Position numbers and translations under genes: made by a program
Origin: Datisca glomerata
Taxonomy: Eukaryota > Streptophyta > Magnoliopsida > Cucurbitales > Datiscaceae
Length of the DNA stretch: 64,000 bases
Direction of reading: 5' to 3'
Assembly: GCA_003255025.1 (NCBI GenBank)
Contig: QANY01005052.1
Location: 1,550,001-1,614,000, forward strand
Notes under the pieces: model-generated
Told to the model about the DNA's origin: nothing
Databases searched by the model: none
What the model saw: only the letters and a program-made list of their open reading frames with translations
Shown here: positions 12,441-23,545 of the stretch, piece after piece
How positions within the stretch are numbered: position 1 is the stretch's first letter
Layout of the letters: every line of letters begins with the position of its first letter

Positions 12441-14150
12441 ACTACATACCACGTGCAACGCACGCGAAGTAATTTTAGTTTATTAAAAAGTAGTGAGAAT
12501 ATGAGAATCATTTTTGCATAATTTTATCCACTAATTATTTATGCATTACTCAAAATAATCTTATCAGTTACATGTGACATTTTAATAATTTTGTTCTTTT
12601 TAAAATCACAATAGATGATAAAATAGGCATTAAAGTTTAAATTTATTCACCTATTTAATGAATTTAAAAAAATATAATTAATAAGTGATAATTTTGAATG
12701 AATTATAACAAGTTATTTAAGAAATTATATAGAGAAAACTAACTTTGTACTAAGTTTTTTAAGATATAGGAAAAGTAAATTATCTGTATAAAACTTAAAT
12801 AATAGAATTTAAAAAATAATTCAATTATAATACACCTTTTTAGAAAATTTATTTATGTTATAGTTTATATGTTAATACAATCAACATGTTATACAAATAT
12901 AATTATCTAAAATTTACAGAATTTTTTAATAGAAAATGAAATATTAAAATCAAGTTAAAAATAAAACATAAAATAAATGATTTAATTCCAATGATGTCAC
13001 ATTTTCTTTCAAATTTTGAGAGCATATTTCTACTATATTGAATTTTTTTTCCTAAAAATATACACATGACATTCTGTAACCTGGTTGAATAATAATATAT
13101 TAGCAAATAACAGTAATATAATATTTTTTTATCTTATTCACATAAATTCAAAACAAATATGGTGCTAATTATTTTCTTTTTAACTTATATAAATACAACA
13201 TGCCTATAAGGAATAATCATAACTGAAAATATAATAGAATCATTTACAAGCAACTTGCATATGTATTGACTAGTATATTAAAAGTGGTAAGATAATGAGA
13301 ATCATTTTTGGACTATTTTGTTCAATCATGATTCTTAAATTTTCTCAAATGACCATCAAGATATTAACTCAATAATAAACGTTAAGTATGTATTTCTTAT
13401 AAACATTCACAATACTATTAATTAATTACTTTTGAGAAGTTATCTTAAATTAAATTTACATTATTTTGATGACACACTTAGACTAAAAAATTTAATTTGA
13501 AAAACATAATTGAATATTTAAGATTTTGGTTAAATAGCTAGACTAACTTTAAAAAATATTGAGGTATCACTAATATTAAGTTGTGAAAATAGTAAATTAA
13601 AATCGCTAAAAAATTCAACAAATATCGATCATATATTATAGGTTAAGAATTGTCATATCTATAAGACATATCTTGAATAATAATACATTAAAAGTCGTAT
13701 GAGAATAAAAATACTTTATGGATGATTTTATCTGAACTATTTACTATTCTAATGCTACCATTTATTATATGATACGTTCGAATGTGATTGATTGATATAT
13801 ATATATTAACGAGTTCACTTAATAAAATTAAATAAAAATATTTAGTTATTCCTTTTAATATATTAATTATTAATTTTGATTAAATAAGAATAATGTAAGA
13901 CACTTTTTCAAGATATTGTGTTTAGTAATTTGTCTCTCAGTCTTTTCATACTTATTATAAAAAGAAAATATTTTATTTTTGCTCTCATCTACACGTATTT
14001 TAACATGAAGAATTCAGTCAATCAAATTTTCATAGCTTATCATCATTTTAATACTTTCATTTACTATAAATAGTATTAAACCATAAACACAAAAATATTA
14101 TATAAATTAAACTATTATATCACGTGCGACGCATGTAGCATAAAACTACT
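12441..14150 (+). mobile_element. Cluster of short Helitron-like elements
   Basis: Three related starts occur in the same orientation near 12480, 13275 and 13683, each with a version of 'tattaaaag(t)...gagaatcatttttg...attttgtcc'. Associated 3'-type ends carry a small hairpin: CGTGCAACGCACG near 12446 and CGTGCGACGCATG near 14120. A GACTAG terminus at about 13268-13273 directly abuts the start of the second element. They resemble the better-defined element at 57852-58856. Hairpin plus CTAG near the 3' end and the lack of terminal inverted repeats suggest non-autonomous Helitrons. Individual boundaries are approximate and no Rep/helicase is present. Confidence 0.5.
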
Positions 14151-14719
14151 TTTACCAAGTTCCAAAATTAAACTTTTATTAAAGGATTATTTAGAAAGAA
14201 ATACGTTTAGAAGGGTATTTGAAAATATATACTTGTTTCTTAAAATTAAGAAATAACTACTTGAACCCTTCAATGATGATTTTTTGGTTTAGACTATTCA
14301 TTCTAATCAAAGTCTTTTTAACTATAATTTCTAATGCATCTTACACACTACTCATCACAACTTCATAGTCTCTCCACCACACTTAAATATGAGCTTCTCC
14401 TCTATCCTATGTTTCTCTTTTATTTTTTCGCTTCTATTTGATGATTGAAACTTCTTTTATGCTCACAAAAGCTTTTTTCTTGTTGATGAAAGCATCTCTT
14501 CATCCTCATATGTACTTTCAATTATATAAAACTTTCAATTATATGCACTTTCACTTCTTATGTTAAAATATGGAGAGATGAGTTGAAAAAAATTATGACA
14601 ATATCAATTCAAGTATTGAATACTTAACGACTTTGAGTAATCAAATATTAGAACTTGATTCCTTTTAGTACACGTCAGACTCTTTATAAGCAAGTCTTTG
14701 ATGTCATTTATACTTAAGT

Positions 14720-15105
14720 TTTCAATTGAAGCGTTCAAGTAGTCATAAATAACTACCTGAATCCTTCAAGTAGTCACATGGTATGTGAATTATTTACTGA
14801 CAGAATAAAATAACTATTTGAAGGGTTCAAGATGTCAGAAATAAATACTTGAGCTCTTAGTTACCTAGTCTCTGTGTTGCTTACTAGCAGAATAACTAAT
14901 TGAAGAGTTTAAATAATGATAAAAAAATATTTGATCATTTTAAGTAGTCACCTGATTTCTGTGATGCTTATTGGCACAATAAAATTAATATTTGAATCAT
15001 TCAAAAAGTTATAAACAACTCATTGAACCCTTCTAGATGTTATCTTTTGTTTGCTTACTGATAGAATAATCAAACAACTACTTGAACTCTTCAAGTTATG
15101 ATTCA
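14720..15105. repeat. Degenerate minisatellite, about 84-93 bp period, four units
   Basis: Four successive units each contain a variant of 'aactacttgaacccttcaag' and end with a variant of 'gcttactgatagaataa' (near 14810, 14890, 14975 and 15070). The units are well diverged. No coding sequence is seen. The flanks 14151-14719 and 15106-15534 hold no gene, although 'acttgaacccttcaa' also appears near 14260. Confidence 0.7.
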
Positions 15106-15534
15106 AATACCGAACTTGTCGCTGTCAGCCACCTTCTACGCGGTTGTGAGTTTTCATCCATTTTTTATTCTCTTTTTGCATCATTTTTTATCTCAACCCA
15201 GTACGAATAATTACATCATGAAAATTCTAACTTTCTCAAAGAATATTTATAAAATCTATGAAGATTAAATACAAATTCTGAAGGGAAAAGCAATCTATTC
15301 ATAAATTACATAACCAACATAAATTTACACATAAAATCTAAATGATTATGCAAGGGAATTATGAAAATAATCAAAACTATCATTTATGTTTCTCAAGGTA
15401 TTTCTTAAATAATTCAAAACTTTTACTCTGATGCCAATTGAAGAAGTCAACGTAGCAGAAAATACTTGGTCTTGAAAAATTCAAGAAATAACCATTTATA
15501 CAGTTAGGAAAAATATATACTGAAGCATGAATAT

Positions 15535-15918
15535 CCGAAGAAAATGATTTATTCGATATTATGGATGACTGGTTACAAAGGGACCGTTTCATTTTTGTAG
15601 GTTGGTCCGGTCTATTGCTCTTTCCTTGTGCCTATTTCGTCGTATGGGGTTGGTTTACAGGTACAACTTTTGTAACTTCATGATATACCCATGGAGTGGC
15701 AAGTTCCTATTTGGAAGACTGCAACTTCTTAACCGTCAAAGTTTCTACTCCTGCTAATAGTTTAGCACACTCTTTATTGTTACTATGGGGTCCTGAAGCA
15801 CAAGAAGATTTTACTCGTTGGTGTCAATTAGGTGGTCTGTGGGCTTTTGTTACTCTCCACGGCGCTTTCGGACTAATAGGTTTCATGTTACGTCAATTTA
15901 AACTTGCTCGATCTGTTC
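15535..15918 (+). pseudogene. psbD: Chloroplast-derived psbD (PSII D2) fragment
   Basis: This 384-base stretch reads as residues about 11-138 of photosystem II protein D2 in one frame, including [38 protein letters not shown] and [15 protein letters not shown]. psbD is a plastid gene, and the flanks on both sides are unrelated AT-rich nuclear DNA, so this is a nuclear insertion of plastid DNA. It has decayed: a TGA replaces the Trp codon in the TSWYTHG motif (15690-15692), and there are several missense changes. The homology ends after LARSV, with no transmembrane core beyond. The gene is broken and non-functional. The frame happens to stay open after the stop to 16019, but the residues beyond 15918 are not D2. 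Confidence 0.93.
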
Positions 15919-17194
15919 CTTACTATCCTTTAAACCTTCAACCAAAAACACAAGTGAGTGAACACTCGAATAATCAAGCCAGCAAAATCATATCTTATTT
16001 CAATTTCGTAGACTTGTAAAACATCTCTCTCTTTTTCTCGAAGACTTGTCTTCTTATTAAAACTGTAAAAAAATCGGTTTTTTTATATATAGCACAATAT
16101 ACTTTTCTCTTTCATGGGTTACAATTTCATGTAACCAATGAAAACAAATGGTTGAGAATTTTCCCAACTGAACATGTATAAACCTTTTTTAATAACAAGA
16201 TGAGTATTTGTGCTACGCACGAGTTTATGTAAAATTTATAATATAACAAAAATATAAAAAATTCACATGAGAGAAATCCCGAGAATTACTTATTAACATG
16301 CATAAAATAAGAAATTACCAAATTAATTCATCATAAAATGCCTATCAAGTTTTTATTTATATAGTATTGTACTTATAATCCTCAGTTTCTTCACCTTGAG
16401 CTGATAATGGTAGCAAGTCCTCAAGATCAAGATGTAAGCATTCTACTTCTCCGTCTGAACGTGACCATAGGAGCCGTCATAGGTCTATGTCACCTCAGCA
16501 AGATTCTGATACCAGAGCTCGTCATGAGGTGTCTGGTGATATCCACTGCTCATTGCTGAAAATGCAACTTTCTCATACGATTTTATTTATGATTGTCATT
16601 TTTTCTATTTTTCTGTTTAGTAGTAACTCAGTGACTATTGAACTTCAGCTTGTTTTTATGGATCTTGATTTTAATGTGCTAGTCCCATTGTTTTTTTTGT
16701 TACTTTTATTAATCAACTTGAACTGCTTTTATCATATCTATTTGGACTACATGTTCAAAACTCTTGGTACAAATTGTAGTAATGTTTCTCATTATATCTA
16801 ATCAACAATATAATGGATCTACTCATATACAATGCACGTAAAACTCTACTAGTAAACTTCAACACGCATAATAAATGTAACGTGAATTGAAATTCTTAGC
16901 ATGCTATATTTTCTACTTCAAATATGAAATTTGGGTTTTATGCACTGGATTTTTTATCCATTTCAAGTTTCTGGTAGAGAAATGGATTTCCAGACCTTTA
17001 TAATGTGTGTGACGAATCATTCATTGTTAGAGTGTAGAGCCAAATCATACGTTATATTTAACATTCTAGAACGAAATTTTTATACGTATACAAGTGCGCA
17101 GGGATTTTTTGATATTTTATATTTGTATTAGATTGCCCTAATATCCTCATGCTTATAAAGGATTTCAGGTGGCCAGCCTTAGGTGGTGAAAACA
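15919..17194. other. Intergenic DNA with a possible RS-domain exon relic
   Basis: Most of this is AT-rich and unassigned. Around 16415-16560 one plus-strand frame reads SSRSR..., then SPSERDHRSRHRSMSPQQDSD, then TRARHEV, an arginine/serine-rich composition typical of splicing-factor tails. No other part of such a gene is seen, so this is at best a fragment. A hairpin-bearing segment near 16210-16235 (minus-strand CGTGCGTAGCAC) resembles the 3' ends of the Helitron-like elements. Confidence 0.3.
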
Positions 17195-18397
17195 ATTTAA
17201 TTCCTGAGTGAGTGTTTCCAGGATTCTTGTGTCATCCCAAAGTTGAAGATCACATCTAAATTTTAAAACTAATTTTTACTTATCTTAATTTTTAGTTGAT
17301 TACGTCTCTGAATCGTCAATCTAATTAGATGTCAACTGTGAGATTCTCGAAACTGTCCAGAACCCCAATCCCATCATGTAAAGGTGATGTTGTTAGCAGC
17401 TTTTTTTGAACAAATGTATCATCAATATCTTAGAGTTATTAAATTGTCCTCTGTACTTTAATTTAGATGATAATGACTATATTCAAATTATGCTTGCTTA
17501 TAGTTAATATGATTCATTGTAACAAATTAAATTGTAACCCAAGTTGACATATTTTGGATAATGGTAAATTGTCATTTAAACGAATTTGACGTGAGAAAAA
17601 TTGACAGGTAAAATATGAAAATAAATAAAATAATTTCTATTTATATTAAAAGATTATTTACAAGTACGAAAAGATTATTTTTTTATTTCTATTAATTTCC
17701 AACGATTATTAACCAAACCTACTATTTCAATAAAGAAAAACAAAACGTTGGAAGATTAACTAATAAATGAAATAATTTATGTTTATCTATAAAAATGAAA
17801 TATTATAAAAGTAGTATTACGAAGAGTAAACGAAAATCAGAAAAACCTTAAAATGCACTTTTTTTAACTTCAACGTTTGAAATAAATAAATAATATATTT
17901 CAATTATCCTTCAAATACTTATATGTTTCATTTATTGTCATTTTAGTATTATAAATGTGAATGAAAATCAATAGTTTATGTACTTTGTTATTCTAAATTG
18001 CCCATACAACTAAAACATATATATGGCTTAAAAACTTTATATTTCACATGCAGTCCAACGGTCCAAATCAAACTAGTAATATACATAACTTTGTTGGTGG
18101 CTAATTTAAAGCAATGATAACAAATATAGTATGTTGAAAAAAAATCATAAAAAATAGTCATAAGTATAAAACAATATAAATAGTAGTCATTGCACGTGCC
18201 CCAAAATAATAAAAAAATAACGTGGTGAAAAAAAATTTTGACGCCACCCGCAGAAAACTGTTTGGGTCGTCAACAGTTTCTATAATATATATATCATATA
18301 TATAAATATACTGTATAAATATTTTATATACACGGTATATATTATATAAATTTTTTGAAATATTATTTCTTTAAAAAAAATTCTGAACATTGAACTT
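17195..18397 (+). repeat. Left arm of a 1.2 kb inverted repeat
   Basis: This segment is repeated in reverse complement at 22431-23545. Long stretches are identical by eye: for example, the block around 17750-17880 (from 'caaaacgttggaagattaac' onward) equals the reverse complement of about 22870-23005. The arm carries a 78-base segment (18028-18105) absent from the other arm and bounded by TTAAA repeats. Outer ends are set where similarity stops; no clear target-site duplication is seen. It encodes nothing recognisable. Confidence 0.92.
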
Positions 18398-19447
18398 AAT
18401 TTCGCGGGGTAGGTTTTTGGCCGCTGAATTTTGTTTTCTTGAGATTTGAAGTGGCTATTTTTTATTTTTCTTTCATCCTGAGCTATTTTTTGTTTTTTTT
18501 CTTAAAGTGGCATAATCTTGATATTCTCCCACTAATTTTCCCTTAACTATTTAACCAACGTTCTAATTCTAGACACAAATTAATTTAAAAAAATGATATC
18601 TCTCAATAAGATACACATATATGTACGCAAATTTTACTAATATTACCCTAATATATCTTTAAAAATCTGTAATATGATCTAAATAGTGATAATAATAATT
18701 AATAATAGTAACCAACAATATTATTACAATAATATTCACAATCGTATTATGATAGATATAATAGTAATAATAAACATATTAATAAATAACTTTTTGTAAG
18801 CTATAATATATCATTTATAATTCATAGGTACGTATATTTTGTTAATCAGCTAATTTGGGAATCATATATTAAAATGTTTAAATATTTATTTTCACTTTAT
18901 TTGATCATGTGCATTGTACGTGTGAATAAAACATACACGCACATGCACGCGCCTACATACACATGCATATATATATATATATATATATTCTCACATGAAT
19001 TACACATATTACATGCAATTACTATCAAATAAAAATGAAAAGTCATTTTGTCTTGATTCGTGATAGCATGAGTCGGTTGGACAGCTGACTCAGTTGACTC
19101 AGCTTTTTTCTTTTCACACGACTCAAATGTGGCGTTAAGGTAATTTTAATTTTAAATTAAAATCTGGGAATGTCTCTTCTCTTTCTCTATCTTTCTCCGC
19201 CCTAATTTCTAGCAGAATCAAATTTACCATTTTGCTTATGAACGTAGTGTCTTCTTCTTGTAAGCTATCGTTATGGGCATATGGTTGTGTAAATATCATC
19301 GCGGGTGGGCAAACTGGGTTTAGTGGGAGGGTATCCATACTCTTCTAAATAAACTGATCTTCTTATTTTGTTTGTAATTAGTGCTTATGTAATTGCCATT
19401 CTGACCACCATGGTGAACAATATTCTCTCTACTTCTGATTTTGTAAT
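18398..19447. other. Interior of the inverted repeat, non-coding part
   Basis: Unique sequence lies between the left arm and the Tat fragment. It contains an (AT)11 run at 18967-18988 preceded by a 'cacacgcacatgcacgcg' tract. The part 19040-19380 is less AT-rich and looks like leader or exon-type host DNA, but I recognise no product. The minus-strand frame at 19135-19338 has no domain. Confidence 0.45.
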
Positions 19448-19725
19448 CACCTAAAGATACGTGTACAGAAAAAACAAATTCTGAGAGGATGCTCTGGTCA
19501 CGAACATGACAAGATTGGGGACTAAGCAGGAGATCTCGTTAAAGCAGGAAAGAACGCTGAAACAAGAGGCCTAGTCAAAGCGGGAAGAGCCCAGAAGAAT
19601 GAGACCCCGTCAGAATGGGGAAGATCTTTAAAGTGGGATATCTCGTCAGAGTGAGAAACGTTGAAGCGGGAGATCTCGTCAGAGCTGGAAAGAGCGCTGA
19701 CGAGGGAAATGGTATAACGGGAAGC
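19448..19725 (+). mobile_element. Truncated Tat-lineage LTR piece with 36-bp repeats
   Basis: This matches the LTR of the second Tat-type element from about 48897 on: both have '(c/g)tgtacagaaa', 'aattctgagagga(t/c)g' and 'gaacatg(a/g)caagattggg'. It then shows about five units of a 36-bp repeat whose consensus is close to 'gcgggagacctcgtcagagc' followed by 'gggaaagaacgctgaa'. The LTR breaks off and passes directly into the protease region, so the rest of the LTR, the primer site and gag are missing. Confidence 0.7.
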
Positions 19726-20400
19726 AGCCACTCTGAATAGTCGACACCATCATCACGTTAACTACACTGGAGGGGACTACGAGAAAAGAAAGGAAAGTGT
19801 ACAGCAAAAAACTACTGCTGGAAGGAAGCTGAAAGCAGCAAGGCGCCGCCAATGAAAGCAGCAATCTCCCACTCATTTTTGGCGACGCAGACTTGGAGCA
19901 TGACAGGCATCATAACGACACCCTTGTCATCTCAATACAAGTCAGAAATTGTGTGCTGAGAAGAGGCCGATTGATGACGGCAAAGCCGTCAACATTCTCC
20001 ATTGATCAACACTTAAAAAAATATCTTTGGAGGAACGACAGCTACAAGGTTTGCCACAACACTAGTGGGCTTCAACAGAACTGTGAGCTACTCAGAAGGA
20101 TTGATAAACCTCACAATCAGCATAGAACCATTCAATTACCTCACCGAATTCGTGGTACTTGACACATCGTCCCCTTACAACTCTATTTTGGGGAGGACCT
20201 GGTTACATAAAATGAAGGCAGTGCCATCCACCTATTACCAAGTGTTGAAATATCCATCCCGTGAAGGAATTAAAACTATAAAGGGAGACCCAGCCGCCGC
20301 TAGAATCTACACGGTGACCACATTAGAATCAGCGAGGAAACAGAAGACGGGAAGAGTGGAAGAAAAGCTGGTGGAAGGAGATAAGAAATAGCAATCATAG
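19726..20400 (+). pseudogene. Tat gypsy protease region, decayed
   Basis: The start reads like the gag-protease junction typical of Tat elements (TIITLTTLEG..., then a DALV-like NDTLVISIQV). The frame from 20065 continues with LTEFVVLDTSSPYNSILGRT and WLHKMKAVPSTYYQVLKYP, a retropepsin-region signature of plant Ty3/gypsy polyproteins. Two overlapping frames (19893-20162 and 20065-20391) must be joined to follow it, so there is at least one frameshift. The protease would process the polyprotein in an intact element. Gag is absent. Confidence 0.8.
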
Positions 20401-20499
20401 AAGGATGCACATGTGGGCCCTAGGTATGAAGCAAGAGAATAAATCGAAAATATTTGCTTAGATGAAGAAACACAAAAAATAACAAATATTGGTGCCCAC

Positions 20500-21475
20500 C
20501 TGGAGGAAAATGAGGAGGAAAGGTTGATTGACTTCCTTCGGAGAAACAATGACATTTTTGTAACCACTACTCAAGAGATGCCAGGTATACCTGAAAATAT
20601 AATCTGTCATAAAATGAATATTGTCCCTTCAGTTAAACCAATGAAGCAGCGAAAAAGGAGTTTCACGCTAGAAAGAAACTGGCCATTAAAGAAGAAATTG
20701 ATAAACATCTAGAAGCGAATTTCATCAAGGAGGTATATTATCGAGAATGACTCCCTAACGTTGTCATGGTAAAAAGGAAAAGTGGGAAATGGAGGATTTG
20801 TGTGGACTTCACAAATCTGAACAAAGCTTGCCCGGAATACGAATACCTGTTACCCAGAATAGATCAGATGGTGGATGCCACCTCAGGACACTAACTTCTA
20901 AGCTTTATGGACGCCTTTTCAGGATACAACCAAGTGAAGATGTTCCAGCCTGACCAAGAGAAAATATCTTTTCAAAACTGAATATGATCGTTTCTATTAT
21001 AAGGTAATGCCTTTTGGTTTGGAAAATACAGGTGCAACCTACCAAAGTTTCGTAAATAGAATCTTCCGAGAGCAGATTGGGAAAATCATGAAAGTTTATG
21101 TAGATGACATGCTGGTGAAGAGTCAAGAGTGTAAAGATCACATCGAAAACCTTTGTGAGGCCTTTTCAATCCTAAGAAAAAATTCGATGAAGTTGAATCC
21201 AGAAAAATGCACTTTCTGAGTAGCGGCCGGAAAATTCCTCAGCCACTTAGTTATGCAGCAAGGAATTGAGGTCAAGCCAGATAAAGTAAAAGTCATAATA
21301 GAGATGAAATCCCCACGAAACCAGAAGAAAACACAAGGCTTAATGGGAAGGTTGGCAGCTTTGAATAGATTCCTTTCTAGATCAACCGACAAGTGTAAGC
21401 CATTCTTCGCGTAGCTGAGGAAGAATTCAGCAGACATATGGGATTGCGAGTGTGAGGAAGCTCTCAGCAAGATAA
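20500..21475 (+). pseudogene. Tat gypsy reverse transcriptase, several stops
   Basis: RT motifs appear in order: LIDFLRRNNDIF and the MPGI block, then near 20840 LPRIDQMVDAT with FMDAFSGYNQ close to 20913, then MPFGLENTGATYQ at about 21010 and the catalytic YVDDMLVKS at about 21097. The C-terminal part has KCTF, then VKPDKVKVI and a MGRLAALNRFLSRS block. Stops and frameshifts interrupt it (for example near 20710, 20893, 21220 and 21414). It is thus dead, although the YVDD aspartates are retained. Confidence 0.88.
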
Positions 21476-22430
21476 AAGAATACTTGAAAACTCCACCATT
21501 ATTGTCAAAACCAAAGCCGTGGGAGCCTTTGTACTTATACGTAGCCGTCTCACAAACCGTCGTCAGCGCCGTTCTGATCAAAGAAGAAGAAAGGAAGCAG
21601 AAGCCGGTTTACTTCATCAGCAAAAGTCTAATGGCAACCGAGACCCATTACAAAAGGATGGAAAAAATAATATTGATTGTTGTAGTAGCCGCAAGGAAAC
21701 TAAGTCCCTACTTTCAGGCGCATATCATAAATGTACTAACAGATTCGTCAATTATAAGTCTCCTGCATTCACTCGAAATAAGCGAAAGAATGGTAAAGTG
21801 GACAATCGAGTTAAGCCAATACGAGATCCACTACAAACCGAGAACATCGATCAAAGGGTAGACCTTAGCCGATTTTGTGGCAGACTTCACGTTTGATGCC
21901 AATGAGGAATCAGGAAGCGGACAACAAGTAATTGAAAACGGAACATGAGAATTATACATTGACATAGCCTCAAACAATAAAAGAGCTAGAGCGGGAGTGG
22001 TACTACGAACTCCATTTGGAGAAACACTCAAACACTCCATCTCATTTGAATTCAACGTCTCAGACAATGAAATCGAATTCGAAGCTCTAATAGCAGAAAA
22101 TCACTCTGTTACGGGATTAGATGACGAAATAAAAAAAATTGTGATTCGATGTTGGTAGTAAAACAGGTAACATAGGAGTCGCAGTAAAGGAGGAAAGAAT
22201 GATTAGTTACTTACAATAGGCAAAGGGTCTGCTCAAGCAACTAAATAGTTTCGAAATCCACCATGTTCCAAGAGCGGAAAACGGGCATGCAGACGCGTTG
22301 CCTAATTTAGGGTCCTCACTACAATAGAGTGTCAGGTACTGTATAATCAACGATTTATTGTATAAACTATCTTTTTTAGGACTGTATCTGAAGTGCCTAA
22401 AAGAAAAGGAAGCCGAATACGTATTAGTAG
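21476..22430 (+). pseudogene. Tat gypsy RNase H plus second (archaeal-type) RNase H, truncated
   Basis: The first RNase H reads LYLYVAVSQTVVSAVLI, KPVYFISKSL and LTDSSIISLLHS. A second RNase H-like domain follows at about 21950-22320 (ELYIDIASNN, RARAGVVL, FNVSDNEIEFEALIAE, HVPRAENGHADALPNL). Two RNase H domains are the hallmark of the Tat (Ogre/Retand) branch of Ty3/gypsy. The fragment ends in the linker that precedes the integrase zinc finger (KCLKEKEAEYVLVEV), exactly where the right arm of the inverted repeat begins. Several in-frame stops are present. Integrase is missing here. Confidence 0.85.
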
Positions 22431-23545
22431 AAGTGCAATGTTGAGAATATTTTTTTTTCAAGAAACATGTTAAGAAAATTTATATAATATATACTATGCA
22501 TATAAAATATTTATATAGTATATTTTATATATACGATATATATTATATAACTTTTGACGACCAAAACAGTTTTCTGCGGGTGACATCAAAATTTATTTTG
22601 ACCACGTTATTTTTTTATTATTTTGGGGCACGTGCAATGACTATTATTTATATTGTTTTATACTTATGGCTATTTTTTATGATTTTTTAACATAGCATAT
22701 TTGTTATCGTTACTTTAAGCCATATATATGTTTTAGTTGTATGGGCAATTTAGAATAACAAAGTACATAAACTATTGATTTTCATTCACATTTATAATAC
22801 TAAAATGACAATAAATGAAACATATAAGTATTTGAAGGATAATTGAAATATATTATTTATTTATTTCAAACGTTGAAGTTAAAAAAAGTGCATTTTAAGG
22901 TTTTTCTGATTTTCGTTTACTCTTCGTAATACTACTTTTATAATATTTCATTTTTATAGATAAACATAAATTATTTCATTTATTAGTTAATCTTCCAACG
23001 TTTTGTTTTTCTTTATTGAAATAGTAGGTTTGGTTAATAATCGTTGGAAATTAATAGAAATAAAAAAATAATCTTTTCGTACTTGTAAATAATCTTTTAA
23101 TATAAATAGAAATTATTTTATTTATTTTCATATTTTACCTGTCAATTTTTCTCACATCAAATTCGTTTAAATGACAGTTTACCATTATCCAAAATATGTC
23201 AACTTGGGTTACAATTTAATTTGTTACAATGAATCATATTAACTATTAGCAAGCATAATTTGAATATAGTCATTATCATCTAAATTAAAGTACAGAGGAC
23301 AATTTAATACCTCTAAGACATTGATGATACATTTGTTCAAAAAAAGTTGCTAACAACATCACCGATGGGATTGGGGTTCTGGACTGGGGTTCTGGACAGT
23401 TCTGAAAATCTTACAGTTGACATCTAATTAGATTGACGATTCAGAGATGTAATCAATGAAAAATTAGTTTTAAAATTTAGATGTGATCTTCAACTTTGAT
23501 GGGAAGACACAAGAATTCTAGAAACAGTCATTCAGGAGTTAAATT
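22431..23545 (-). repeat. Right arm of the 1.2 kb inverted repeat
   Basis: This is the reverse complement of 17195-18397. Compared with the left arm it lacks 78 bases between two TTAAA motifs (at about 22718), lacks about 14 bases near 23460, and has a short direct duplication of 'ggggttctggac' near 23372-23397. The shared outer end is 'caggagttaaat' at 23533-23544. The frame at 22496-22690 is accidental. Confidence 0.92.

Noticed and set aside
15696..16019. Functional psbD gene
   Set aside because: It covers only a third of D2, has an in-frame stop, and is embedded in nuclear-type DNA; the tail after 15918 is unrelated.
18290..18360. AT-rich dyads at the inner end of the inverted repeat as a separate MITE
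   Set aside because: They are present in both arms and continuous with them, so they belong to the arm.
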